Part shown: positions 1 through 7,927 of the stretch, piece by piece | Position numbering within the stretch: position 1 is the first letter of the stretch | Layout: the number at the start of each line of letters is the position of its first letter | Origin: an uncultured Bacillaceae bacterium | GTDB lineage: Bacteria > Bacillota > Bacilli > Bacillales > Cytobacillaceae | Length of the DNA stretch: 45,299 bases | Direction: 5' to 3' | Assembly (NCBI GenBank): GCA_937995745.1 | Contig: CALKIU010000030.1 | Span: 1-45,299, forward strand | Position numbers and translations under genes: made by a program | Notes under the pieces: generated by a model | The model's database searches: none | What the model saw: the letters and a program-made list of their open reading frames with translations, nothing else | What the model was told of the DNA's origin: nothing

Positions 1-54
1 TAAAAAATAATTACAGTTCTGCACTTTTTTTAAAATTTCTCCAAAAAAAGAAAC

Positions 55-82
55 GAGGCCAAATGCTTAAACATTTGGCCTC
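55..82 (-). terminator. Terminator of the first acyl-CoA ligase gene
   Basis: An 11-bp perfect inverted repeat (GAGGCCAAATG / CATTTGGCCTC, 6-nt loop) lies 18 bp past the stop codon of the minus-strand ligase gene. Read on the minus strand it is followed by a T-rich tract (about positions 54 to 42), the form of a Rho-independent terminator. Nothing recognisable lies in bases 1-54, which are AT-rich. Confidence 0.85.
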
Positions 83-100
83 TTGTTAAACTGCCCTTCG

Positions 101-1693
101 TCAGTTGACCATTTTCCCCGTTTTACCCGCTGATTTCCAAAATTCATTGCGCAAATGGACCTTCTGGATTTTTCCGGATGCGGTCTTGGGCAGTTCTTCC
201 ATAAAGGTTACACCGGTAATGGCTTTAAAGTGAGCGAGACGGGAACGGCAAAAGTCAATCAATTCCTGTTCGGTCACTGTTTTTCCTTCTTTCAGCACGA
301 CACAGGCATGGGGGGTTTCGCCCCATTTTTCATGGGGAACGGCGATTACCGCCACTTCCAATACGGCCGGATGCTCGTAAAGAACCCCTTCCACTTCAAT
401 GGACGAGATATTTTCCCCACCGCTGATAATAATGTCTTTTTTGCGGTCTACAATATCGATATATCCATATTCATCAATCGTTCCTATATCTCCCGTGTGA
501 AGCCAGCCGTTGCGGATCGTTTCCATCGTTGTCTCTTCGTCCTTCCAGTATCCTTTCATGACACCGTGGCTTTTGACAATAATCTCGCCCATTTCTTTCC
601 CGTTGCGGGCCACTTCTTCCCCATGCTCGTTCACTACCTTGACTGTGCAACCTATTAAAGGAGTTCCGGCTTTTGCTTTCAGCCTGTATTTGTGCTCCTC
701 GTCAAGGTCCTGCAAATGGGAAGGAATCCGGGAAATCAGGCTTAACGGGGAAGATTCCGTCATGCCGTACACTTGGATAAACTCCCAACCCAGTTCTTTC
801 TCAACACGGACAACAAAAGGCGGCGGCGGTGCGGAACCTGCCACAATCACTCTGACGGGATGATCGATTTTCAGTTTCCTTTTTTCATGCAATTGAAAAA
901 GGGAATTGAGCACAGTCGGAGCCATATGCATGATAGTGACTTTATGCTTTTCGATGGCATTGAAAATATCTTCCGGTTTCGTTCTCCGGTAGCAAATTTG
1001 AGTGGCTCCGTTAGCTGTGTAATAAAACGGCGAACCCCATCCGTTTACATGGAACATGGGCAATACATGAAGAAGAACATCTTGATCCGTCACCCGCAAA
1101 TGGTGCATGCTGCTTAACGCATGCAAATAGTTGTTTCTGTGCGTAAGCATGACTCCCTTCGGTTTGCCCGTCGTCCCGCTCGTATACAGAAGCGTGCAAA
1201 CATCATTTTCATCGATGATTTCCCGTTTGAAAGGAGCGGAATCTTGTTCAGCCAGCCAATCATCATAACCGGTTTCATCCGTAGTATCATCCTTGTAATG
1301 AACAATGATTTTTTCGATTGTGGCAAGTTTTTCCTTTACCGGTTCAATCAAGTGATACAAATTTTGGTCGACGAACAAGACTTTTGACTCACTGTGATTT
1401 AATATGTACACATAATCTTCCGATTTTAAACGGATATTCAACGGAACGATTACAGCACCCAATTGGAAGACTCCGTAAAATCCTTCCAGCATCTCAACGG
1501 AGTTTGGAGCAAGATATGCAACCCTGTCCCCTTTTCTGACTCCAAGTTTATGTAATCCGTGTGATAAACGATTCACCCTTTCATTCAGTTCCGCATAGGT
1601 GAACACCCTGTCTTCAGTAAAAATGGCCTTCTTTTCTCCGTATAAAGCCACGGCCCGATCGAGAAAATCCGTTAAAATCAAAGGCACATTCAT
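101..1693 (-). CDS. Long-chain-fatty-acid--CoA ligase family protein (530 aa)
   Basis: This is an adenylate-forming enzyme of the acyl-CoA synthetase (ANL) superfamily. It would activate a carboxylic acid, probably a fatty acid, with ATP and join it to CoA in the cytoplasm. The family motifs are intact and in order: the phosphate-binding loop YTSGTTGKPKG (170-180), YGMTES (309-314), the hinge region GWLHTGD (396-402), DRKKDIIISGGENIS (416-430) and the catalytic lysine in PKTASGK (K508). The start ATG has an excellent ribosome-binding site (AGGAGGG), and a strong terminator follows. The gene is monocistronic and convergent with nothing in the window. Substrate chain length cannot be read from the sequence. 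A second, distinct ligase of the same superfamily lies at 11807-13309. Confidence 0.9.
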   Translation of the reverse strand: MNVPLILTDFLDRAVALYGEKKAIFTEDRVFTYAELNERVNRLSHGLHKLGVRKGDRVAYLAPNSVEMLEGFYGVFQLGAVIVPLNIRLKSEDYVYILNHSESKVLFVDQNLYHLIEPVKEKLATIEKIIVHYKDDTTDETGYDDWLAEQDSAPFKREIIDENDVCTLLYTSGTTGKPKGVMLTHRNNYLHALSSMHHLRVTDQDVLLHVLPMFHVNGWGSPFYYTANGATQICYRRTKPEDIFNAIEKHKVTIMHMAPTVLNSLFQLHEKRKLKIDHPVRVIVAGSAPPPPFVVRVEKELGWEFIQVYGMTESSPLSLISRIPSHLQDLDEEHKYRLKAKAGTPLIGCTVKVVNEHGEEVARNGKEMGEIIVKSHGVMKGYWKDEETTMETIRNGWLHTGDIGTIDEYGYIDIVDRKKDIIISGGENISSIEVEGVLYEHPAVLEVAVIAVPHEKWGETPHACVVLKEGKTVTEQELIDFCRSRLAHFKAITGVTFMEELPKTASGKIQKVHLRNEFWKSAGKTGKMVN

Positions 1694-1947
1694 ATTCTAC
1701 CCTCCTAAAAATTCAGAATATTCAGGAATCGATAATTATATTAACACAAATTGTCTTAAATTACTATATTTTTCTGCTATTTAGTAATTCTAAGATTTTC
1801 TGTCTATTAATACATTTTTTGTCAGATGTTGTTTCTTATTTATTGTTTTAATACAGTTTTCCTCCACAGCAAGTCAGTCTTTTTTTCCGTTTTCTCAATC
1901 AAAAAAAGGTACCAACACTAGGCTTCCTCTTTTTCAGCCGGCGAATC

Positions 1948-1975
1948 ACCATCTAATCCATTTGGGCATAGGATA
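1948..1975 (+). promoter_or_regulatory. Sigma-K type promoter of the gerP operon
   Basis: The -10 element CATAGGATA (1967-1975) fits the sigma-K consensus CATANNNTA exactly. An AC dinucleotide at 1948-1949 sits 17 nt upstream, as the sigma-K -35 element does. It lies 29 nt before gerPA. That gerP is transcribed in the mother cell by sigma-K with GerE is established in B. subtilis. A GerE-like stretch (ATTTGGGC) overlaps the spacer. The rest of the 1694-2003 gap is AT-rich and I see no gene in it. Confidence 0.75.
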
Positions 1976-2003
1976 TACCAGAATATTTAAGAAGGTGTCA
2001 TGC

Positions 2004-2225
2004 ATGCCAGCCATCGTCGGGGCAGTTCAAGTCATTACGATGGGTTCCAGTTCCGTATTTCACATCGGCGACGTCTATAAGATTATGCCGGTAGCCAATG
2101 TCAGAACATTTACCGGATCCGGATCGTTCAATACGGGAGAAAGGCTGGAAATCAACAATCATATCAGTTCCACAAACACTTTTGACCGGGACGGAGCGGA
2201 CCAAAACATTTTGTTTAATATGTAG
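2004..2225 (+). CDS. gerPA: Spore germination protein GerPA
   Basis: A 73-residue protein of the GerPA/GerPF family, beginning MPAIVGAVQVITMGS and containing the typical V-x-x-GD core (FHIGDVYKI) and the glycine/serine-rich GSGSFNTGE segment. GerP proteins are made late in sporulation and are needed for the spore coat to be permeable to germinants; their exact biochemistry is not settled. The start ATG at 2004 was chosen because it follows the ribosome-binding site GAAGGTG at 1991-1997 and begins the conserved MPA motif; an upstream in-frame ATG at 1962 overlaps the promoter. It is the first of six gerP genes in the expected order, transcribed from the sigma-K type promoter just upstream. Confidence 0.93.
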   Translation: MPAIVGAVQVITMGSSSVFHIGDVYKIMPVANVRTFTGSGSFNTGERLEINNHISSTNTFDRDGADQNILFNM

Positions 2226-2302
2226 GCGGCAATTTTTCGGACGCTCCCGTCCCATTCGCCCACGGTCAATATCAAGCGAGCAAATCTAGGCAAGGTGATC
2301 AA

Positions 2303-2524
2303 ATGAATTATTATATTCAACAAACTATTCATATAAATATTTTGCGAATCGGCAGCATCAGCAATGCCTCCGTCCTTCAAATCGGCAGTGCCGGCCTCAT
2401 TCGTCCGGCTGCACATTTATACAACTCCGGCGGCTTCACGAAACCGGCGCCCGAACCGTTGAAACCGGAAGAAATGATGATGGGAATGCCGGCTGTTCCA
2501 ATTGCCCCTGTTTCAGGGTTATGA
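2303..2524 (+). CDS. gerPB: Spore germination protein GerPB
   Basis: A 73-residue protein beginning MNYYIQQTIHINILRIGS, recognised as GerPB from the N-terminal signature, the SVLQIGSAG core and a proline-rich tail (PAPEPLKPEE). It is second in the gerP operon, 77 bp after gerPA, with the ribosome-binding site AAGGTGA 5 nt before the ATG. The role follows the family: spore-coat permeability to germinants. Nothing unusual is seen. Confidence 0.92.
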   Translation: MNYYIQQTIHINILRIGSISNASVLQIGSAGLIRPAAHLYNSGGFTKPAPEPLKPEEMMMGMPAVPIAPVSGL

Positions 2525-2608
2525 GGCAAGAGCCTTTTTCACCGAATTGGATGCCGGGTCTTTCTCCGGCTTTCAGCTGGAATGCATTCCCGAAACGGAG
2601 TGAACGAC

Positions 2609-3214
2609 GTGAGCCAGGATATTTTTTCATACATCCGGCAATTGCACCAATTTATTGAAGCGCAGCAAATGCGCATTCACAAGTTGGAAAAAACGATGGG
2701 AGACTTAAAGCAAGAAGTGGAAAAATTGCAAAAAAGACCGGCTGTTCATGTGGAGAAAGTCGAATATCACTTTGACCAGTTGAAAGTGGACACTCTTGAC
2801 GGAGTGCTTAACATCGGTCTCAGCCCCAATGATCCGGGTAACTTGGAAAATTTGGAAATCAATGAACATGGCAAATTCAAAAAAACACCCTTAACGCCCA
2901 TGAGAAAGATGGAAGCCACCATGAGGCTGGAAGAATCTCTTTATCAATTTTTGGATGCGGACCTGCCGGCAGTCTTTAAAGAATGGGAAGATAAAAACGG
3001 CAGAAAAGTGCATGAAGAAATGCGCATCTTCATCAAAGAAGACATTAAGAAGCAGCTGCCGGATCGGATAAATGATTATTTGCAACGGCTGGCGGCAGAA
3101 AAACGCACGGGCGAAGATGAACTGCAATCGCTGCTTGATGAAGTGGAGAAACGGTTAAAAGAAGACATAAAACGCGCTGTCATGACCTTTCTGGACAATC
3201 TTCCCAAATCATAA
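2609..3214 (+). CDS. gerPC: Spore germination protein GerPC
   Basis: About 201 residues, in the usual GerPC size range. The N-terminus (MSQDIFSYIRQLHQFIEAQ) leads into a coiled-coil heptad region rich in E, K and L (roughly residues 15-50), followed by a beta region (VEYHFDQLKVDTLDGVLNIGL) and a helical, charged C-terminal half. I place the start at the GTG at 2609 because GGAGTG (2597-2602) stands 6 nt before it and the next residues match the family's N-terminus; a longer reading from ATG 2582 would put the ribosome-binding site inside the gene. Third gene of the gerP operon. GerPC is reported to be structural within the coat; its function here is by family only. Confidence 0.9.
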   Translation: MSQDIFSYIRQLHQFIEAQQMRIHKLEKTMGDLKQEVEKLQKRPAVHVEKVEYHFDQLKVDTLDGVLNIGLSPNDPGNLENLEINEHGKFKKTPLTPMRKMEATMRLEESLYQFLDADLPAVFKEWEDKNGRKVHEEMRIFIKEDIKKQLPDRINDYLQRLAAEKRTGEDELQSLLDEVEKRLKEDIKRAVMTFLDNLPKS

Positions 3215-3231
3215 CGAAAGGGTGTGCCCGC

Positions 3232-3411
3232 ATGAATTTACAAGTCTATAATCGGGAACTGCACGTTCATTATATTCAAATCCGCAGTATCGCCTCTTCT
3301 TCGATGCTGTTTGTCGGAGACGCTCAAACTGTTCAATCCTACTCCGTGTATGACACGCCGCCGGATTCTTTAATTATCGGCCCGTTTGTGCCAATAGGAC
3401 CGCAAAGTTGA
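3232..3411 (+). CDS. gerPD: Spore germination protein GerPD (59 aa)
   Basis: A 59-codon gene beginning MNLQVYNRELHVHYIQIRSI and ending in a proline-rich GPFVPIGPQS tail. Size, position between gerPC and gerPE, and the repeated SSSMLFVGDAQ core identify GerPD. AAAGGGTG stands 7 nt before the ATG. Its stop codon TGA (3409-3411) is 4 nt before the gerPE start, so the two are probably translationally coupled. Too short for many automatic gene callers, so it may be missing from other annotations. Confidence 0.9.
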   Translation: MNLQVYNRELHVHYIQIRSIASSSMLFVGDAQTVQSYSVYDTPPDSLIIGPFVPIGPQS

Positions 3412-3415
3412 TGCC

Positions 3416-3793
3416 ATGCTGCATAAAAGAACCGCCATCGTCAATCATGTCAAAACGAAGGTCATGACAATCGGTTCCAATCTGCAAATCGGCGATTCCG
3501 CTTATGTCCATGCCTATGCCCGGGTGTTGGCCGTGCAAAGGGAACAACAGCTGTTTTTCACCAATGAAGGGGCTTTTTCACATCATGTTTTTAAAATGCC
3601 GTTGCCTGACGAGCCGGCAGAAGAACAAATCACTTTTGAATCAATCCACTTGAACCCGATGATCAAAGTGGACACCATTGATATTACATCCGTTTCCTCC
3701 GCCTCGCTCCTTCATCTCGGCAACAGCAGAGACGTGGTTTTGGAATCCCGGATTAAAAACATCAGACAGCTCAGGGAAGAAAGACGCGAATAA
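3416..3793 (+). CDS. gerPE: Spore germination protein GerPE
   Basis: A 125-residue protein recognised as GerPE by position and by the segments NLQIGDSAYVHAYARVLAVQR and SSASLLHLGNS, which share the short 'x-L-x-I/L-G-D/N' core seen in the other GerP proteins. There is no good ribosome-binding site of its own; the ATG lies 4 nt past the gerPD stop, so translation is likely coupled. A 118-bp gap follows before gerPF, longer than other gaps in this operon, with no promoter I can recognise. Role: spore-coat permeability, by family. Confidence 0.9.
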   Translation: MLHKRTAIVNHVKTKVMTIGSNLQIGDSAYVHAYARVLAVQREQQLFFTNEGAFSHHVFKMPLPDEPAEEQITFESIHLNPMIKVDTIDITSVSSASLLHLGNSRDVVLESRIKNIRQLREERRE

Positions 3794-3911
3794 GTGAAAA
3801 AATGCAGCCCGGCATCATAAGGCTCACAGATTAAAGATGCGGAATTTCCCCAGCGGCTTCGCCTCTGCACGCCCGCCGGCAATTTTTTATGAACAGTAAA
3901 GGAGTCTTGCC

Positions 3912-4130
3912 ATGCCCGCCATTATCGGACCTGTGCAAATTTTTAATGTCAGCGGCGGAAGCGTACAATTTGGCGACACTCTGTTTATCTCGCCAAAAAG
4001 CGCTTCGAAATCGGCCCACGGATCCGGCTCGGGAAACACGGGAGGATTTATCATCACAAACAACGGTCTCAGCGGAACAAATACTTTGGATTCCAATCTC
4101 GTCGACCAACCGGTGACGGGAAACAATTAA
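3912..4130 (+). CDS. gerPF: Spore germination protein GerPF
   Basis: A 72-residue paralogue of GerPA: it begins MPAIIGPVQIFNVSGGSVQFGD and carries the same GSGSGNTGGFIITNN segment. It closes the six-gene cluster, preceded by AAAGGAGT 7 nt before the ATG, and is followed immediately by the shared terminator hairpin at 4129-4160. GerPA and GerPF belong to the same protein family (PF10676). Complete and typical. Confidence 0.93.
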   Translation: MPAIIGPVQIFNVSGGSVQFGDTLFISPKSASKSAHGSGSGNTGGFIITNNGLSGTNTLDSNLVDQPVTGNN

Positions 4131-4160
4131 AAACCGATAAGGATAACCTTATCGGTTTTT
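4129..4160. terminator. Bidirectional terminator between gerPF and addA
   Basis: A 14-bp perfect inverted repeat (AAAAACCGATAAGG / CCTTATCGGTTTTT, loop ATAA) with A-tracts on one side and T-tracts on the other, so it can end transcription from both directions. It overlaps the gerPF stop codon and lies 14 bp from the end of the convergent addA gene. Confidence 0.9.
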
Positions 4161-4174
4161 AATATTGAAGAACA

Positions 4175-7100
4175 TCACATCTTTAAGATATGCCCTCCGT
4201 CAAAAAAGTATAAATACCGCTCGGAAATGTTCCTTTTCAAAATTCTCTCAAGCGCTTCCCCGTACAAATCGATCTGCAACCGATACCGGTCCCTGAGAAC
4301 TTTTTCCGCTTCGGAAAAACCGCCTTTAAAACGTCCGTAAATCGTATCCGTTTTGTAGTCTACAAGGACCAAGCCCACTTCATCCTCAAAAATGCAATCA
4401 ACAACCCCTTGGATAAGGACGGGTTCGTCGTCTCCCTCCCATCCGGGATACACCTTGTTGGCGGAAAAAGCGGCACTGAAGGGAACTTCCCTCCTCACTT
4501 TCCGGGCCTTTAACATTCTTCTGCCGAGCCCCGTTTCAAAAAAGGCAACGATTTGTGAAATATCAACTTCATCTTTTTGTTCTTCCGTCAATATTTCTTT
4601 CCGGACCAATTCGTCAAGCAATACAGAAACGGTTTCTTCGGTTATCGGCCGGGATAAATCAATATGCTGCATCACCATATGCATGACCGTTCCCCGTTCT
4701 GTGGGAGTCAATTTCTTTTCTTGCATAAAACGCGGACGGGACAAAATCGGCCCGCTTGCTGCCATCAACTCTGTACCGCTGTGCTCGTCAAGGAGTTCCC
4801 GGGTTCTTTTCAATTCCGAGACAGATTGTTTCGCCAAATGGACGGACGCCGACTGATAACGATATTCCCAGTTTAACCGCATCCGGACCAGTTCATGATG
4901 CCCGGACCGGACCGGGACCGGCTTTCCCCGGGAGACCAATTCCATAAAATCGGTTCCGTCATCGCCTTCTTTCGCGCCCGTTGTGTCTTCGAGAAGCTCT
5001 CTGTCTTCCACGATCTTAATTTTCCATTTGGAAGGATGGGAAGCAATCTCTTCCGGAATTGGAGCGGCGGTTTCTTTTGTTCGCAAAACCGCACAGTCAT
5101 GATGGCGGACCAATGCCGGACCAAGCCAATCCAAATAGCTCCGGGCCGATGCCCTGTCGAAATCTTTTAACAACCAGTCGGTGTTCGTCAATTGTAGCGA
5201 CCATTTTTCCAATTTTGAATCCAAATCCCGGACAGAAGCAAGCAAATATAACTTTTCTTTGCTTCTCGTCAATGCGACGTAAAGGACACGCATTTCTTCG
5301 GCAAGCAGCTCCATTTTCTTTTTGCGCCGGAAAGCCAGTTGCGGCAAAGAAGGCCGTGATATCCTTTTTTCCGCGTCGACGTATTTAACGGCAATTCCGA
5401 AGTCTTTGTCCAGCAAGTATGTTTCATGCAAATCTTGAAAATTAAATTGTCTCGCCAATCCGGGCAGAAACACAACAGGGAACTCCAGCCCTTTGCTGCT
5501 GTGAATCGTCATGATACGCACGACATCCTCCTGCTCCCCGAGCGCCCTGGCCGTGCCCATATCCCCCCCTCTTTCCCGCATTCTTTCGATAAAGCGGAGA
5601 AAACGGAACAAACCGCGGAAAGATGTTTCCTCATATTTCCGGGCCCGGTCATAGAGCGAACGCAAATTGGCCTGGCGCTGTTTCCCGCCCGGAAGACCGC
5701 CGACAAAATCGTAAAAACGGGTGTCGCAATAAATTTGCCAAATTAATTCAGAAAGGGAACCTTGTCTGCTTTGTGTCCGCCATTTTTCCAGCAGGCGGAG
5801 AAAATTGGCCGTTTTTTCATAAAGTTCTTCGCCTTTATTTCCGGAAACGGAGCAAAACGTTTTAACGGCTTCATAGAAACTTCCTTTTTTGTTGCTGATT
5901 CTGATTTCCGCCAATTCCTCCTCATTCAGACCGACAATCGGGGAGCGGAGAACAGACGCCAATGGGATATCTTGATACGGGTTGTCAATCACTTTTAAAA
6001 GCGAGAGCATCACAGAAACTTCCACGGCTTCAAAATAACCCGTTCTCAAATCGGCATATACGGGAATTCCGTGGCTTTTCAGTTCATCCATGATTTGCGG
6101 CGCCCAACCCATCGAACGCAGCAAAATGACTATATCCCGGTACATGATCGGGCGGGATTGGCCTGTTTTTGGATTGTAAATCTTTTTTCTATCAGTTATT
6201 AACTCTTTTATTTTCATCGCCATCGCTTTTGCTTCCAGCTGCGCTTGTTCCAAAAGGGATGGATCCAAAAGGTCCCCGTCCGGCTGCGGCAGGCCCTCAT
6301 CGTCTTTCTCCTTTCTGGAAATCAGAAGAAATTCTGCCGGATAATGTTCGTCTTCCGGATAAGCGGCGCCTTTCACGAGTTCCGCCGCCTCATCATAGGG
6401 GATTTCACCGACTTTTTCCCCCATGATTTGTTTAAATATAAAGTTTGTAGCCGCCAAAACTTCTTTCCGGCTGCGGAAATTTTTGTTCAGGTCAATTCTC
6501 AGGCCGGATTTTTCCCCATCGGCATCGAAACGTTGATATTTTTGCAAAAACAAGTGCGGTTCCGCCAGCCGGAACCGGTAAATCGATTGTTTCACATCGC
6601 CGACCATGAACATATTTCCCTCATTTTCCACGCCGCGGGTCACCAGACGGAGAATCGCCTCCTGGACCATATTGGTATCTTGATATTCATCCACCAAAAC
6701 TTCTTTAAATTGCTTCCGGTAAGACATTGCCGCTTCGGTAGGCTGCAGTTCTCCGTTTCCGTCATCCCTGCCCAAGATTTTCAAGGCATAATGTTCCAAA
6801 TCGGCAAAATCCGCGATTCCTTTTTCCGCTTTGACTTCGGCAAAACGCACAGCAAATTTTTTCACAAGGCCGACCAGTGTTTTAATATGGGGAGCCAACT
6901 CTCGCACATCGCGCAAAAACGATTCAGGGCGGCGCGAAAACAGTTCATCCCGGAGCCCGTGGATGATGTCTTTCGCTTTATCGCGGAATTCTTTGGCCCG
7001 TTCGAGCAATTCTTCGTCATACTCTTCGCTGCGGCAAGGTTTGGCCCGCGTCATCGAAAATGCCTGCATGGCATCATAAAGCTTTTCCCAAGACTCGTCT

Positions 7101-7927
7101 TTGGCGGCAAGGAGCATGTCAATTTGCCGCAAATCATCGAGATAGTTTTCCGCCCGGGGAGCCGGCCCTCCCGGCATTTTTGACAATTCCAGAGCTTGTT
7201 CAATAAATGTTCTTGCCCCTTCGAGCTGAAATGCAATATCGGCAAGAAGGGGTTTTACAAACGGAAGTTCATCGAGGGGAACGTTTTCGTCCGGTTGATA
7301 CATCTCCAGCATGGACTGAAGATATTGTTCCGGAGACGGGTTGGCGCGGGCGAAATCGTAGACGGCCAGAATCATCTCTTCCAGTTTTGCGTCGCTCCGG
7401 TCTCCGGTAAACGTGTCAACGAGAGCAAAAAAGGCTTCATTCCCCTCCTTCCCGTATTCTTCTTCCAGCAAATCGTCGAGGACATCGCTGCGCAAAAGCT
7501 CCACTTCCGCATCATCGGCTATTCGGAAACCCGGGTCGATATCGAGCAAATAATAATATTTTCTGACAACTTCCAAACAAAAAGAGTGAAGGGTGGAAAT
7601 GGATGCGCGGCTCAAAAGCCTCAATTGCTTTTGAATATGTTCTGACTGCGGATTTTCATTTATCGCCTTTTCCAGCGCCTCTCCAATCCGGTTTCTCATT
7701 TCCGCCGCCGCCGCGGTGGTAAAAGTCACAACCAGCAGTTGATCCACATCGATCGGATCCACGGGAGACAAAATTTTGCTTATGATCCGCTCAACCAGAA
7801 CGGCCGTCTTTCCGGACCCGGCCGCCGCGGCAACGAGGATGTCCCGCCCGCCCGCATGGATCGCTTTCCATTGCTCATCGGTCCATGTCACATATTCAGG
7901 CTTTTTCGGAAGCTTCATCTTCGCCAC
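4175..7927 (-). CDS. addA: ATP-dependent helicase/nuclease subunit AddA
   Basis: AddA (1250 aa) is the helicase-nuclease subunit of AddAB, the Firmicutes counterpart of RecBCD, which resects double-strand DNA ends and responds to Chi. Visible elements: Walker A AAAGSGKT (34-41) near the N-terminus, the UvrD-type Walker B DEYQDTN (413-419), later superfamily-1 motifs such as VRIMTIHSSKGLEFPVVFL, and a C-terminal RecB-like nuclease domain with GVVDC (D1177), LVDYKTD (D1190, K1192) and QIDLY (about 1218-1222). Length is close to B. subtilis AddA. The start is a GTG 10 nt after AAAGGAGG. Its 5' end overlaps the end of addB by 32 bp, so the two are co-transcribed and translated together. Confidence 0.96.
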   Translation of the reverse strand: MAKMKLPKKPEYVTWTDEQWKAIHAGGRDILVAAAAGSGKTAVLVERIISKILSPVDPIDVDQLLVVTFTTAAAAEMRNRIGEALEKAINENPQSEHIQKQLRLLSRASISTLHSFCLEVVRKYYYLLDIDPGFRIADDAEVELLRSDVLDDLLEEEYGKEGNEAFFALVDTFTGDRSDAKLEEMILAVYDFARANPSPEQYLQSMLEMYQPDENVPLDELPFVKPLLADIAFQLEGARTFIEQALELSKMPGGPAPRAENYLDDLRQIDMLLAAKDESWEKLYDAMQAFSMTRAKPCRSEEYDEELLERAKEFRDKAKDIIHGLRDELFSRRPESFLRDVRELAPHIKTLVGLVKKFAVRFAEVKAEKGIADFADLEHYALKILGRDDGNGELQPTEAAMSYRKQFKEVLVDEYQDTNMVQEAILRLVTRGVENEGNMFMVGDVKQSIYRFRLAEPHLFLQKYQRFDADGEKSGLRIDLNKNFRSRKEVLAATNFIFKQIMGEKVGEIPYDEAAELVKGAAYPEDEHYPAEFLLISRKEKDDEGLPQPDGDLLDPSLLEQAQLEAKAMAMKIKELITDRKKIYNPKTGQSRPIMYRDIVILLRSMGWAPQIMDELKSHGIPVYADLRTGYFEAVEVSVMLSLLKVIDNPYQDIPLASVLRSPIVGLNEEELAEIRISNKKGSFYEAVKTFCSVSGNKGEELYEKTANFLRLLEKWRTQSRQGSLSELIWQIYCDTRFYDFVGGLPGGKQRQANLRSLYDRARKYEETSFRGLFRFLRFIERMRERGGDMGTARALGEQEDVVRIMTIHSSKGLEFPVVFLPGLARQFNFQDLHETYLLDKDFGIAVKYVDAEKRISRPSLPQLAFRRKKKMELLAEEMRVLYVALTRSKEKLYLLASVRDLDSKLEKWSLQLTNTDWLLKDFDRASARSYLDWLGPALVRHHDCAVLRTKETAAPIPEEIASHPSKWKIKIVEDRELLEDTTGAKEGDDGTDFMELVSRGKPVPVRSGHHELVRMRLNWEYRYQSASVHLAKQSVSELKRTRELLDEHSGTELMAASGPILSRPRFMQEKKLTPTERGTVMHMVMQHIDLSRPITEETVSVLLDELVRKEILTEEQKDEVDISQIVAFFETGLGRRMLKARKVRREVPFSAAFSANKVYPGWEGDDEPVLIQGVVDCIFEDEVGLVLVDYKTDTIYGRFKGGFSEAEKVLRDRYRLQIDLYGEALERILKRNISERYLYFFDGGHILKM

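Noticed and set aside
6245..7183. 312-codon plus-strand open frame inside addA
   Set aside because: Antisense shadow of a certain gene; no ribosome-binding site and a composition (phenylalanine, histidine and arginine-rich) typical of antisense frames.
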